Part shown: positions 13,689 to 20,073 of the stretch, piece after piece
How the letters are laid out: the number at the start of each line of letters is the position of its first letter
Position numbering within the stretch: position 1 is the stretch's first letter
Virus record (IMG/VR): IMGVR_UViG_3300049827_000043
Location: 1 to 27,146 of that record
Origin: a virus
Reading direction: 5' to 3' (one strand)
Length of the DNA: 27,146 bases
Notes under the pieces: model-generated
What the model saw: the letters and a program-made list of their open reading frames with translations, nothing else
Told to the model about the DNA's origin: nothing
Database searches by the model: none
Translations under genes and position numbers: made by a program

Positions 13689-15226
13689 TACCGAGTCCTT
13701 CCTGCTTTACAGAATATATCTAATTTTTGAATTGACAATTCAGAGCCATTGATAAATGTTTCAACGCCAAGTTGAATAACATTACCAGCTCCACCAACTT
13801 GAACCTTTTGATTGTCAAACACAGCACCAATACTGTATTCACCTATCCCATATTCAGCAATTCCATATTCAGATAAGGATACTGAACGAAGGGTCATTAC
13901 CTGGGAGTTATAACTATTGCTATAATCAAACCCATATTTTAGCACAACCGTAGCAGCACTTCCACCCACCACAGAGAAACTGACTTTCTTCAAAACTTTC
14001 ACAGCAGAGGGAGAGCCAAGGTCGAAGTAATTGGTATAATAGGCCATAGGAAACTGTGAGCCGTTATCCTGATAACCTGTATAACTGCCAACATATCCAG
14101 CAAAGCCCATTAGAAGCTCTTTAGAGCGGATAGAACACAAGGCAGAAGGTGTCAATGCCCATGTAGTCATCCTGGATGCCCCAGACTGTAGTGCTCCACG
14201 CATATCGAAGCAGTAAGTAATACCAGAAACAGGCAATACCAACAGATAGAAGGCTTGACTGTCTGAATATACAGCTTTAATGTCAGCCAAAGTCTCAGCA
14301 GCCACTGCCCGTACCAGATCATCACGCACATTGGCGCTCATGTCCCGCAAAGGAGCAGAACGGTCTTGAACCACCCGTTTAACTGATCGAACCCCTGAAT
14401 CGCTCAAGAAGATAATATCATCTCCTGTGGCTTTAATAGAATCACGAGCACAGCAACCAATACCAGTAATAGCATCAGCAAGAGAAAGATTAGTTGGATC
14501 GTTTGCATTCTGATATATCAGGATCTGTCTACGACCAAAAACATACAAATAATTGTTATGGGAAGCCAGTCCTTGAATCTCATCTGCACCAATAGGCCAC
14601 ACCTGAGCCACGTTTAGTGTCCCAGAAGAGCCAGTATTAAGCACATGACCTGACAGAAGGTCAGAAAACTGAATGGTGTTCTTATCCGTAGCCGTGGCAG
14701 CACTCCAGATGCGTCCATAGGCGCTTATAACGCAGTTTGAAGACTGCACTGTACCTAGGTATCCAGTCTTCTCAGAAACACGCCTAAAAGTCGTTGTAGA
14801 CACTGTAGGATCGAATACCAATGGATCATGCCCTGACTGATATAGGTATAAGACACCGTTGAGAGCAGCCATCTGCCAGTTATCGGCTGTAATTGTGGGA
14901 GCAGTACCGCCACCACCATAGGTAAGGGTAGTTAGGGTGCTACCATTTAATCGAAAGATCTTGTTATTCCCGGCAGCAATGATGTAGGAGGTTCCGTCAT
15001 TAGAAATCAATTCACAGACAGATTTAACCTTAGCAGATCCTAAATCAGCATTAGTAGTATGCTTAGGAACCCATCCTTTACGTGCTCCAATACGACCAAA
15101 CTTGTCAATAACGCAGTTATTAGCCGTTGTAGCATAGCCAGCCTCAAGAGACACTGAGGAATCTTGAGTATTTACCCCCATAAAGCCGGGGGCAGCAATA
15201 CTGGAGGTTAGGATATTCTCTGCCAT
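13688..15226 (-). CDS. Tail nozzle / stabilisation protein (T7 gp12 or P22 gp10 role)
   Basis: Large beta-rich protein (512 aa) with repeated blade-like units (NNCVIDKFGRIGARKGW, SYIIAAGNNKIFRLNG, NGVLYLYQSGHDPLVFD, NYLYVFGRRQILIYQN, DIIFLSDSGVRSV). This fits the beta-propeller tail nozzle proteins of podoviruses, which close the tail after packaging. The N-terminal NTQDSSVSLEAGYATTANNC segment is typical of the P22 gp10-like stabilisation family. An odd short tandem repeat, EYGIAEYGIGEYSIG, lies at about 453-467. Adaptor gene upstream and ejection genes downstream support the tail role. Start and stop overlap both neighbours by one base. Confidence 0.82.
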   Translation of the reverse strand: MAENILTSSIAAPGFMGVNTQDSSVSLEAGYATTANNCVIDKFGRIGARKGWVPKHTTNADLGSAKVKSVCELISNDGTSYIIAAGNNKIFRLNGSTLTTLTYGGGGTAPTITADNWQMAALNGVLYLYQSGHDPLVFDPTVSTTTFRRVSEKTGYLGTVQSSNCVISAYGRIWSAATATDKNTIQFSDLLSGHVLNTGSSGTLNVAQVWPIGADEIQGLASHNNYLYVFGRRQILIYQNANDPTNLSLADAITGIGCCARDSIKATGDDIIFLSDSGVRSVKRVVQDRSAPLRDMSANVRDDLVRAVAAETLADIKAVYSDSQAFYLLVLPVSGITYCFDMRGALQSGASRMTTWALTPSALCSIRSKELLMGFAGYVGSYTGYQDNGSQFPMAYYTNYFDLGSPSAVKVLKKVSFSVVGGSAATVVLKYGFDYSNSYNSQVMTLRSVSLSEYGIAEYGIGEYSIGAVFDNQKVQVGGAGNVIQLGVETFINGSELSIQKLDIFCKAGRTR

Positions 15227-15876
15227 TACGGATTCACCCAGACTGTTTCTTCAAGGTAGCGGTTACGTTCAATAGCCACAGCATCAGCCAAAGCAAGGCG
15301 ATACAGTTGATAAGCCTCAGACGACAGGATGCCAGAGTCTTCGCCACGTTCAGCGATAGCCTTGGCATAGGCCAGTAAGCACACTAAATGAGGAGAAACC
15401 AACACACGATCAGTGTCTGAAACAAGATCGGCTTGAGGAATAATCAAGTTAAAGCGAATGGTGTATGTTCCATCAGGGATAGGAAATAGATCAACCTGGG
15501 TGTCGCCACTAGAGTCAACACCGTTGAAGTTGAAATAATTAGGGATACCCTTAACTCCATTGGTCAATAGAAACTGACGATCCATCCAAGTCGTAGCTGC
15601 ATAACGCATCTCGAAATCTTTGCTATCATTAAGAACGTCAATCACACGAAACCGTGTACCTGAAGTGGACAAAACATAGTTAAATAGTCCATCCGTTGTC
15701 TCGGCGGTCAATGTATTGGACAAAGAGTTCCAGTCATAAGCATCTTCGACTTCTCGCTTGGCGTCATTAACATAGATACCAATAAGTTTAGAATATGCTT
15801 TATCTTGTACGGACGATACCTCCGACTCACGGAGTCTAATCAATACATTGTTAACTAATTCAAGGTACGTGGACAT
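15226..15876 (-). CDS. Head-tail adaptor protein (T7 gp11 / P22 gp4 role)
   Basis: A 216-aa protein with an N-terminal helical bundle (TYLELVNNVLIRLRE, DKAYSKLIGIYVNDAKREVE), a beta middle (LFPIPDGTYTIRFNLIIPQ) and C-terminal helices (LVCLLAYAKAIAERGED). This layout fits tail tubular A/adaptor proteins that dock on the portal ring and hold the nozzle. It is directly upstream of the nozzle gene, the usual podovirus order. The stop TAA overlaps the nozzle ATG. Confidence is good from pattern and synteny, not from an invariant motif. Confidence 0.8.
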   Translation of the reverse strand: MSTYLELVNNVLIRLRESEVSSVQDKAYSKLIGIYVNDAKREVEDAYDWNSLSNTLTAETTDGLFNYVLSTSGTRFRVIDVLNDSKDFEMRYAATTWMDRQFLLTNGVKGIPNYFNFNGVDSSGDTQVDLFPIPDGTYTIRFNLIIPQADLVSDTDRVLVSPHLVCLLAYAKAIAERGEDSGILSSEAYQLYRLALADAVAIERNRYLEETVWVNP

Positions 15877-16212
15877 TTAAATTCCTTGTTTCTTAATCTG
15901 CTCAAAAGTGCAGATAAGGCTAATTGTACTGCCAGCTTCACTGGTGGCTTTAACAGTATCGCCCTCTTCCAACACAAAATAAGCACTACCGTCAATCTGT
16001 TTAAAATCCTTAGTGCTAATAGTATATGTGTTTAACAGATAAATATCTGTACTAGCGCTAGAATCATGCCAAACAATGGTAATATGCTTAGAAGATGTAG
16101 ACCCGTTGGTAATATGTGAAAGATTCCATTTGGCATAATAACCAATAGGAACCGTATACACAGTTGTTTCAACCCCTGCTGTAAGGTTCAACCCAACGCT
16201 TATTTCTCTCAT
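15877..16212 (-). CDS. Small beta-rich virion protein (111 aa)
   Basis: Alternating hydrophobic strands throughout (TTVYTVPIGYYAKWNL, KHITIVWHD, AYFVLEEGDTVKATS, STISLICTFEQI) suggest a jelly-roll or Ig-like fold. The EEGDTVKATSEAGST segment resembles small phage structural proteins seen next to adaptors or decoration proteins. Precise role unknown: head decoration or tail accessory. ATG 16212 overlaps the TGA of the 56-aa gene (ATGA), fixing the start. The stop directly abuts the adaptor start. Confidence 0.6.
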   Translation of the reverse strand: MREISVGLNLTAGVETTVYTVPIGYYAKWNLSHITNGSTSSKHITIVWHDSSASTDIYLLNTYTISTKDFKQIDGSAYFVLEEGDTVKATSEAGSTISLICTFEQIKKQGI

Positions 16213-16379
16213 TTTTTCTTCTTACCTTTAGTCATGCCGGCCTCGCTCATGGCAATAGCAACAGCCTGCTTACGGGATTTAACCACAGGACCACCCTTGC
16301 CGCTATGCAGAGTACCTTCTTTGTACTCACCCATAACCTTACCGATCTTCTTTTGACCTTTGGACATCTTAGTAGCCAT
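16209..16379 (-). CDS. Small Lys-rich protein (56 aa), DUF6496-type
   Basis: Reading down from ATG 16379 gives a 56-residue basic protein: MATKMSKGQKKIGKVMGEYK, then EGTLHSGKGGPVVKSRKQAV, then AIAMSEAGMTKGKKKK. It has about 14 Lys. The segment pairing VMGEYKEGTLHSG with VKSRKQAVAIAMSEAG is the pattern of the DUF6496 family, common in phages and some bacteria. Function unknown; a DNA- or capsid-associated role is plausible from the charge. The stop overlaps the start of the 111-aa gene (ATGA). A short gap separates it from the Cys-rich gene. Confidence 0.8.
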   Translation of the reverse strand: MATKMSKGQKKIGKVMGEYKEGTLHSGKGGPVVKSRKQAVAIAMSEAGMTKGKKKK

Positions 16380-16381
16380 GA

Positions 16382-16792
16382 TTACTCCTTAGTGATTGGA
16401 CCGCCTGATTTCCACGCATCACAGGTGCGGGAACCAGCACAGAGAAAATGAAACAATTCACAGAATCCGAGGTTAGCTGCTTCCATGAATTGATCTTCAT
16501 AAGCAAGCCCTTTCTCGTTCTCCATGTTACCTTCCATACCTGACTTGATACATTCCAGCATTGCAGGGGTCTGAATAAAGGCAGAACAATTACCACAACG
16601 CATATTCTTAACGTCTTTAGACGGAGCGTTATACATCTTGGCTTTCTTCATCCAGAACACTTCGTTAGGAAGCGAAGGATCAGGGGGACCATAACCAAAC
16701 TTCTTAAATGCGTTATTTCGGTTCTTTAGGTTAACTTGAATGTCCTGGGTAGCCACGGGACAGACCTTACCGTTCAACAAACCTTCTTTCAT
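16382..16792 (-). CDS. Cys-rich HiPIP-like protein in the tail gene cluster (136 aa)
   Basis: The protein has seven Cys: C11, C66, C69, C81, C111, C118 and C124. The C66-x2-C69 pair (MRCGNCSAF), C81 and the LGFCELFHFLC stretch resemble the CxxC...C...G-(W/Y/F)-C-x2-(F/Y/W) layout of high-potential iron-sulfur proteins, though spacing between the third and fourth Cys (29) is longer than usual. The C-terminal Cys-containing tail (SRTCDAWKSGGPI) is outside that motif. Zinc binding is the alternative. No signal sequence is visible. The start overlaps the TGA of the membrane protein gene (ATGA). Its purpose within a virion operon is unknown. Confidence 0.65.
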   Translation of the reverse strand: MKEGLLNGKVCPVATQDIQVNLKNRNNAFKKFGYGPPDPSLPNEVFWMKKAKMYNAPSKDVKNMRCGNCSAFIQTPAMLECIKSGMEGNMENEKGLAYEDQFMEAANLGFCELFHFLCAGSRTCDAWKSGGPITKE

Positions 16793-17013
16793 GGAAGCAC
16801 CTTGTGTGTAATTGCTGCGTAAATAGCCCCAAAGAAGGCTCCAACGATCAGGATAGGTTTAACAGCCTTAGCCAGCCACTCAAGCACCGTAAAAGCCCCA
16901 GAAGCAGCTCTGAAGGCACTTATCATGTCCTTGGTGTTGTTGTCGATCTTATCAACCTTCTGTTCAACTTGAACGAGTCGCTCGTAGATCTCTTTGTGGC
17001 TGATTTCATCCAT
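16789..17013 (-). CDS. Small membrane protein with N-terminal coiled coil (74 aa)
   Basis: An N-terminal charged coiled coil (ISHKEIYERLVQVEQKVDKI) is followed by one strong transmembrane segment (about 50-69, AVKPILIVGAFFGAIYAAIT) and a short tail (HKVLP). Such proteins in phages are often labelled holin or antiholin, but this gene lies in the tail-fibre region, about 8 kb from the endolysin. It may be a second holin-like protein or a virion/membrane accessory. Its stop overlaps the start of the Cys-rich gene. Confidence 0.6.
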   Translation of the reverse strand: MDEISHKEIYERLVQVEQKVDKIDNNTKDMISAFRAASGAFTVLEWLAKAVKPILIVGAFFGAIYAAITHKVLP

Positions 17014-17015
17014 GA

Positions 17016-17372
17016 TTATAGCGGTTTAATAACAGATTGTAAATCATTTAGGGAAACACCGGCAGGAACCATAGAAGGGTCCAGAATCTCAGCAGTATCT
17101 GCATCCCTCAGTGCATGGACACAATAAGCCACGGTATTATCTTCAAGGGCTTTTAAGAAATGACGTTTACCTGCGACAATAAGAATCATGTGAGGGGCGC
17201 TGAACGTGCTCTTATTGCCTTCAACATCCACTTCAACACTGCCTTTAGCAAGTAGTGTCACATGGTCAAAATTATGCTCATGTCCTTCGTTTTGATCTCC
17301 AGCCTTTACAAACTGCATTTGACGCAGCCAGAGATTACTAACACAAGCCATATTTGTCACAGGAGCATCCAT
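17016..17372 (-). CDS. Cupin-fold protein (118 aa)
   Basis: A single cupin domain. Motif 1 is G30-H31-E-H33-x3-H37 (GHEHNFDHVTLLAKGSVEV) and motif 2 is around PHMILIVAGKRHF (His71), giving a plausible metal site. Cupins bind metals and small molecules, often sugars; in phages single-domain members are found near tail-fibre genes. Whether it is an enzyme, a virion component or a fibre-tip accessory cannot be told. It lies two bases after the 96-aa gene and just before the small membrane protein. Confidence 0.75.
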   Translation of the reverse strand: MDAPVTNMACVSNLWLRQMQFVKAGDQNEGHEHNFDHVTLLAKGSVEVDVEGNKSTFSAPHMILIVAGKRHFLKALEDNTVAYCVHALRDADTAEILDPSMVPAGVSLNDLQSVIKPL

Positions 17373-17374
17373 TA

Positions 17375-17665
17375 TTATTGTCCCAGCTGCGTGACAGGAA
17401 TCACACCTGCATTTTTAAATGATTCAAGATGCTTAATCTCAGCTTCAATATCAGCAGCAGACAACACGGGTGTGCCGTCAGGAGCATACCATTTTTCTGA
17501 GCCATCTTCTTGCGTTTCCACAAGCGTATACGGGCTACCATTGCAGTAATGATTAACATAAACTGTAGCAGCCTGCGTAGCAAGTGCATTTAACAATTCT
17601 TCTGGGGTATTAGCGTATGAATACTGACCAGTTGTTGGATTAATATATGCGTATTTCAATGTCAT
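17375..17665 (-). CDS. Hypothetical protein (96 aa) downstream of the adhesin
   Basis: No family is firmly recognised. The N-terminus (MTLKYAYINPTTGQYSYANT) and middle (VYVNHYCNGSPYTLVETQED) suggest beta structure; a helix follows (DIEAEIKHLESFKNAG). Location directly after the polyglycine adhesin suggests a fibre-tip chaperone or accessory role, as with other phage adhesin/assembly pairs, but this is only context. AAGGAT lies about seven bases before ATG 17665. Confidence 0.55.
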   Translation of the reverse strand: MTLKYAYINPTTGQYSYANTPEELLNALATQAATVYVNHYCNGSPYTLVETQEDGSEKWYAPDGTPVLSAADIEAEIKHLESFKNAGVIPVTQLGQ

Positions 17666-17674
17666 GTTTTATCC

Positions 17675-18556
17675 TTATGATACTGCCCCATAGGTTGTAC
17701 CTGAACCGCTTGTTGTAGCTGAAAACCCATTAAGAGCAATAGCTTTTCCAGCCGCCCCTGCTCCAAAGCCTGAGCCGTTAGTGCCTCCAGAAGCGCCCCA
17801 ACCACCTCCACCTGCTCCGTGATAACCGCCACTGGAGGGGCCAGTACCAGTACCACCAACGTTATTTGAACTGCCCCCAGCGCCTGAGTTTCCAACTGCA
17901 TTGGAGGAAGCACCGCCACCGCCGCCTGAACCGCCTCCATTACCGCCGTTATATCCTGTTACAGCAGTTCCTCCAGTTCCCGGAAGGATTCTTCCACCTC
18001 CTCCACCAGCGCCTGAAAATACACTGCCTTTTCCTAAAGCATATGTCCCCTTACCGCCGTTTCCACCAGCAGCCCCTACTGCCCCTGCAGTTCCAGCATT
18101 AGCGCCTCCAAAATCATTGCCTCCAAGACCACCGCCAGCGCCTCCACCAGCGCCTGCATAGAATCCTGCAGCGCCTCCACCACCGCCACCAGCAATATAT
18201 GCCCCGCTGTTATTTGTAATAATTGCGTTAATGCCTAGAGATATTGCAGAGCTTCCTGCTGCGCCTCCAGTGCTGTTAGCGTTACCGCCATTGCCGCCTC
18301 TACCAAGAATATAACCATTATTAATAACAGTTACGCCTCCGGGCCATGAACCATCAATGGTCATGCCAGCAGTACCTGCGGTAGTCGAATAAATATAAAC
18401 GCCTGAACCAATGGTAATTGATACTGCTGAAGAACCATTCCATCCATTAGCAAGTGCCCAAGTCCTCAGATTCAGATTAGTCTGATTAGAGGAGATGGTT
18501 AACGATACTCCTGTACCGTTAGGTCGGGTAAATAGAATATTCTTTGCGGCAAACAT
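17675..18556 (-). CDS. Gly-rich adhesin / receptor-binding protein with polyglycine region
   Basis: The N-terminal ~80 residues are beta-rich (FTRPNGTGVSLTISSNQTN). From about residue 84 the protein is dominated by Gly blocks interrupted by Ala, Asn and Ser (GYILGRGGNGGNANSTGG, AYIAGGGGGGAAGFYAG, GGGGGRILPGTGGTAV), to about residue 280. NNGYILGRGGNGG is a pattern I know from phage side-fibre and adhesin tips. Poly-Gly-II helical sandwiches form such tips in T-even-type gp38 adhesins. It therefore probably decides host receptor binding. The variable loops between Gly blocks are the likely specificity determinants. Start shares a base with the upstream stop (TAATG). Confidence 0.75.
   Translation of the reverse strand: MFAAKNILFTRPNGTGVSLTISSNQTNLNLRTWALANGWNGSSAVSITIGSGVYIYSTTAGTAGMTIDGSWPGGVTVINNGYILGRGGNGGNANSTGGAAGSSAISLGINAIITNNSGAYIAGGGGGGAAGFYAGAGGGAGGGLGGNDFGGANAGTAGAVGAAGGNGGKGTYALGKGSVFSGAGGGGGRILPGTGGTAVTGYNGGNGGGSGGGGGASSNAVGNSGAGGSSNNVGGTGTGPSSGGYHGAGGGGWGASGGTNGSGFGAGAAGKAIALNGFSATTSGSGTTYGAVS
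17717..18307 (-). repeat. Polyglycine-coding region of the adhesin
   Basis: About 197 codons in which Gly blocks of two to six residues alternate with short Asn/Ser/Ala-rich spacers. The base sequence is rich in GGN triplets on the minus strand, so slippage or recombination could vary the number of blocks. Confidence 0.7.
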
Positions 18557-19101
18557 TACGGTGTATATCCTTGAGTATAAGCACCATACCAGTTGGTTCC
18601 GTCAGCCACAAATGTAAGAATGTCCATCTTACCTGCCGTTGCTGTAATGGTCGGAGCACCAGCCGTGGGCCATTTAACAGAAGTAAAAGTAGCCGTACCG
18701 TTGCCAGTAGTAGCTGCTTGCTTGAGAAGGAGAACAAACGATTTACCAGCAGTTGCAGTAGGCATAGTAAACGTACAGGCCGTGGAAGCAGTCAAAGTGG
18801 CTGTAAGAACCGTACCAGAAGCAATCGACAAGGTAGAAGCCGTGGTAACAGTACCAACAGCAACAACAGTCTCAGTATACCCTGAAACGGTCGTTCCTGC
18901 AACAGTTCCACCAGTAATACTTACAGCACTTGAGTCCTGATTACCCAAAGTGCCGACCAAAGTAACGACAGAACCACCACTGTTTTTAGTATACAGTTTT
19001 TTATCAGTTACGTTAACAGCCAACTCACCTTGAGTAAGTTGACCAGCGGTCGGAGCTGCAGAAGCAGTGCTTGAGTTTTTAGTTACGATAGTAGAAGGCA
19101 T
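18556..19101 (-). CDS. Tail fibre protein with Mtd-like N-terminal module (181 aa)
   Basis: The N-terminal AGQLTQGELAVNVTDKKLYT segment followed by KNSGGSVVTL is the module shared by many phage fibre proteins (major tropism determinant N-terminal type). The rest is Thr/Ala/Ser-rich beta repeats (VAGTTVSGYTETVVAVGTV, TASTLSIASGTVLTATLTA) and ends in a compact domain (FTSVKWPTAGAPTITATA, then DILTFVADGTNWYG). Such a domain often closes a trimeric fibre and may bind a receptor. It is the middle of three fibre genes. AAGGAAT lies about seven bases before its ATG. Assignment as fibre is good; the exact position on the virion is unknown. Confidence 0.72.
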   Translation of the reverse strand: MPSTIVTKNSSTASAAPTAGQLTQGELAVNVTDKKLYTKNSGGSVVTLVGTLGNQDSSAVSITGGTVAGTTVSGYTETVVAVGTVTTASTLSIASGTVLTATLTASTACTFTMPTATAGKSFVLLLKQAATTGNGTATFTSVKWPTAGAPTITATAGKMDILTFVADGTNWYGAYTQGYTP

Positions 19102-19110
19102 AGTTATTCC

Positions 19111-20073
19111 TTAATAGGTTCCCCCGTCAATTGTACCAGTTATTTTAGATCCTGCCAAGGTGGTTATCCACGTTGGATCAGAATATGATGAAGATGTATA
19201 CACACCGTTAGTTACCGTTCCTGCATTTCCAGTTGTATTTTGGTTCAAGGTAGGAATATCTGAGGCAACAATAGCCCTAAATGTAGGAGCACCGGCGCTT
19301 CCATTGGGGGCTGCTAAGAAATAGTTTGCTGTTTTGGATGCAAACGGATTCTGAGTATCTCCGTAACCAGAAGATAAACTGATTGCAGGGTTATTTCCAC
19401 CAGACGATGCCACAGGAGAAGTCCCTGTAACCGATGCAACATAAGCCGTAGAGCTTGTCGTAGCTGCTGTACCTAGACCAAGGTTTGTACGAGCCGTGGC
19501 TGCGTTAGTCAGATCTGAAAGATTATTAGCCTTTAACAGTGAAGTACCAACCACAGCAGCAGCAGAAGCAGCACTGGCGGCAGCATTTGTCTCGCTAGTG
19601 GCAGCATTAGATGCACTCGTAGCAGCCGCAGAAGCACTGCTAGAGGCCGCTGAAGCACTACTGGAGGCACTAGAAGCACTGCTAGAAGCGTTGGAAGCAC
19701 TTGTAGAGGCATTTGAAGCACTTGTAGAGGCCGCAGAAGCACTAGACGAAGCGTTAGACTCGCTGGTAGAAGCCGCTGAAGCACTGCTAGACGCACCAGA
19801 GGCGCTTGTTGCTGCGTTTATAGCATTTGTACTTGCCGTTGCTGCAGAAGTTGCGGCAGCGTCTACAGACATACCGATGTTAGCCACAGAAGAAGCGGCA
19901 CTCGTTGCAGAACTAGCAGAAGCAGCAGCAGAGGTAGCTGCGTTAGCAGCACTTAAAGCAGCCGCAGAAGCAGCAGCTTCAGCCTCTGCAGTCTTTTCAA
20001 TCACCAAGGCTGCTTGATTGGATGCTTCATTAGTAGTATCCCCTGAACCGCCAGGGCCACGGTAAATTGCCAT
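19111..20073 (-). CDS. Tail fibre protein with Ala/Ser heptad-like repeats (320 aa)
   Basis: N-terminus MAIYRGPGGSGDTTNEASNQ is a frequent fibre attachment start. Residues about 33-180 are a near-continuous Ala/Ser repeat (SASNAS, SASAAS units of seven residues), as in lambda Stf-type shafts. After it comes LLKANNLSDLTNAATARTNL, a classic phage-fibre repeat, then a beta region ending LAGSKITGTIDGGTY. The shaft probably forms a trimeric coiled coil. The C-terminus is short, so a separate protein (the adhesin or the Mtd-like fibre) may complete the tip. The final DGGTY is shared with the 76-aa protein. Its ATG directly abuts the previous stop. Confidence 0.85.
   Translation of the reverse strand: MAIYRGPGGSGDTTNEASNQAALVIEKTAEAEAAASAAALSAANAATSAAASASSATSAASSVANIGMSVDAAATSAATASTNAINAATSASGASSSASAASTSESNASSSASAASTSASNASTSASNASSSASSASSSASAASSSASAAATSASNAATSETNAAASAASAAAVVGTSLLKANNLSDLTNAATARTNLGLGTAATTSSTAYVASVTGTSPVASSGGNNPAISLSSGYGDTQNPFASKTANYFLAAPNGSAGAPTFRAIVASDIPTLNQNTTGNAGTVTNGVYTSSSYSDPTWITTLAGSKITGTIDGGTY
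19534..19977 (-). repeat. 21-base-period repeat in the fibre shaft
   Basis: Successive units on the plus strand such as GAAGCACTGCTAGAGGCCGC and close variants recur at 21-base spacing, coding for seven-residue Ser/Ala units on the minus strand. The units differ mostly at silent or Ala/Ser positions. Confidence 0.75.

Noticed and set aside
17866-18161. Plus-strand Pro-rich ORFs
   Set aside because: They are antisense of the GGN-rich adhesin, giving CCN codons; no ribosome site or neighbours on this strand.
19496-20017. Long plus-strand ORF rich in Ala, Leu and Glu (coiled-coil-like)
   Set aside because: It is the antisense of the Ser/Ala repeat of the fibre gene; repeat codons simply lack stops on the other strand.
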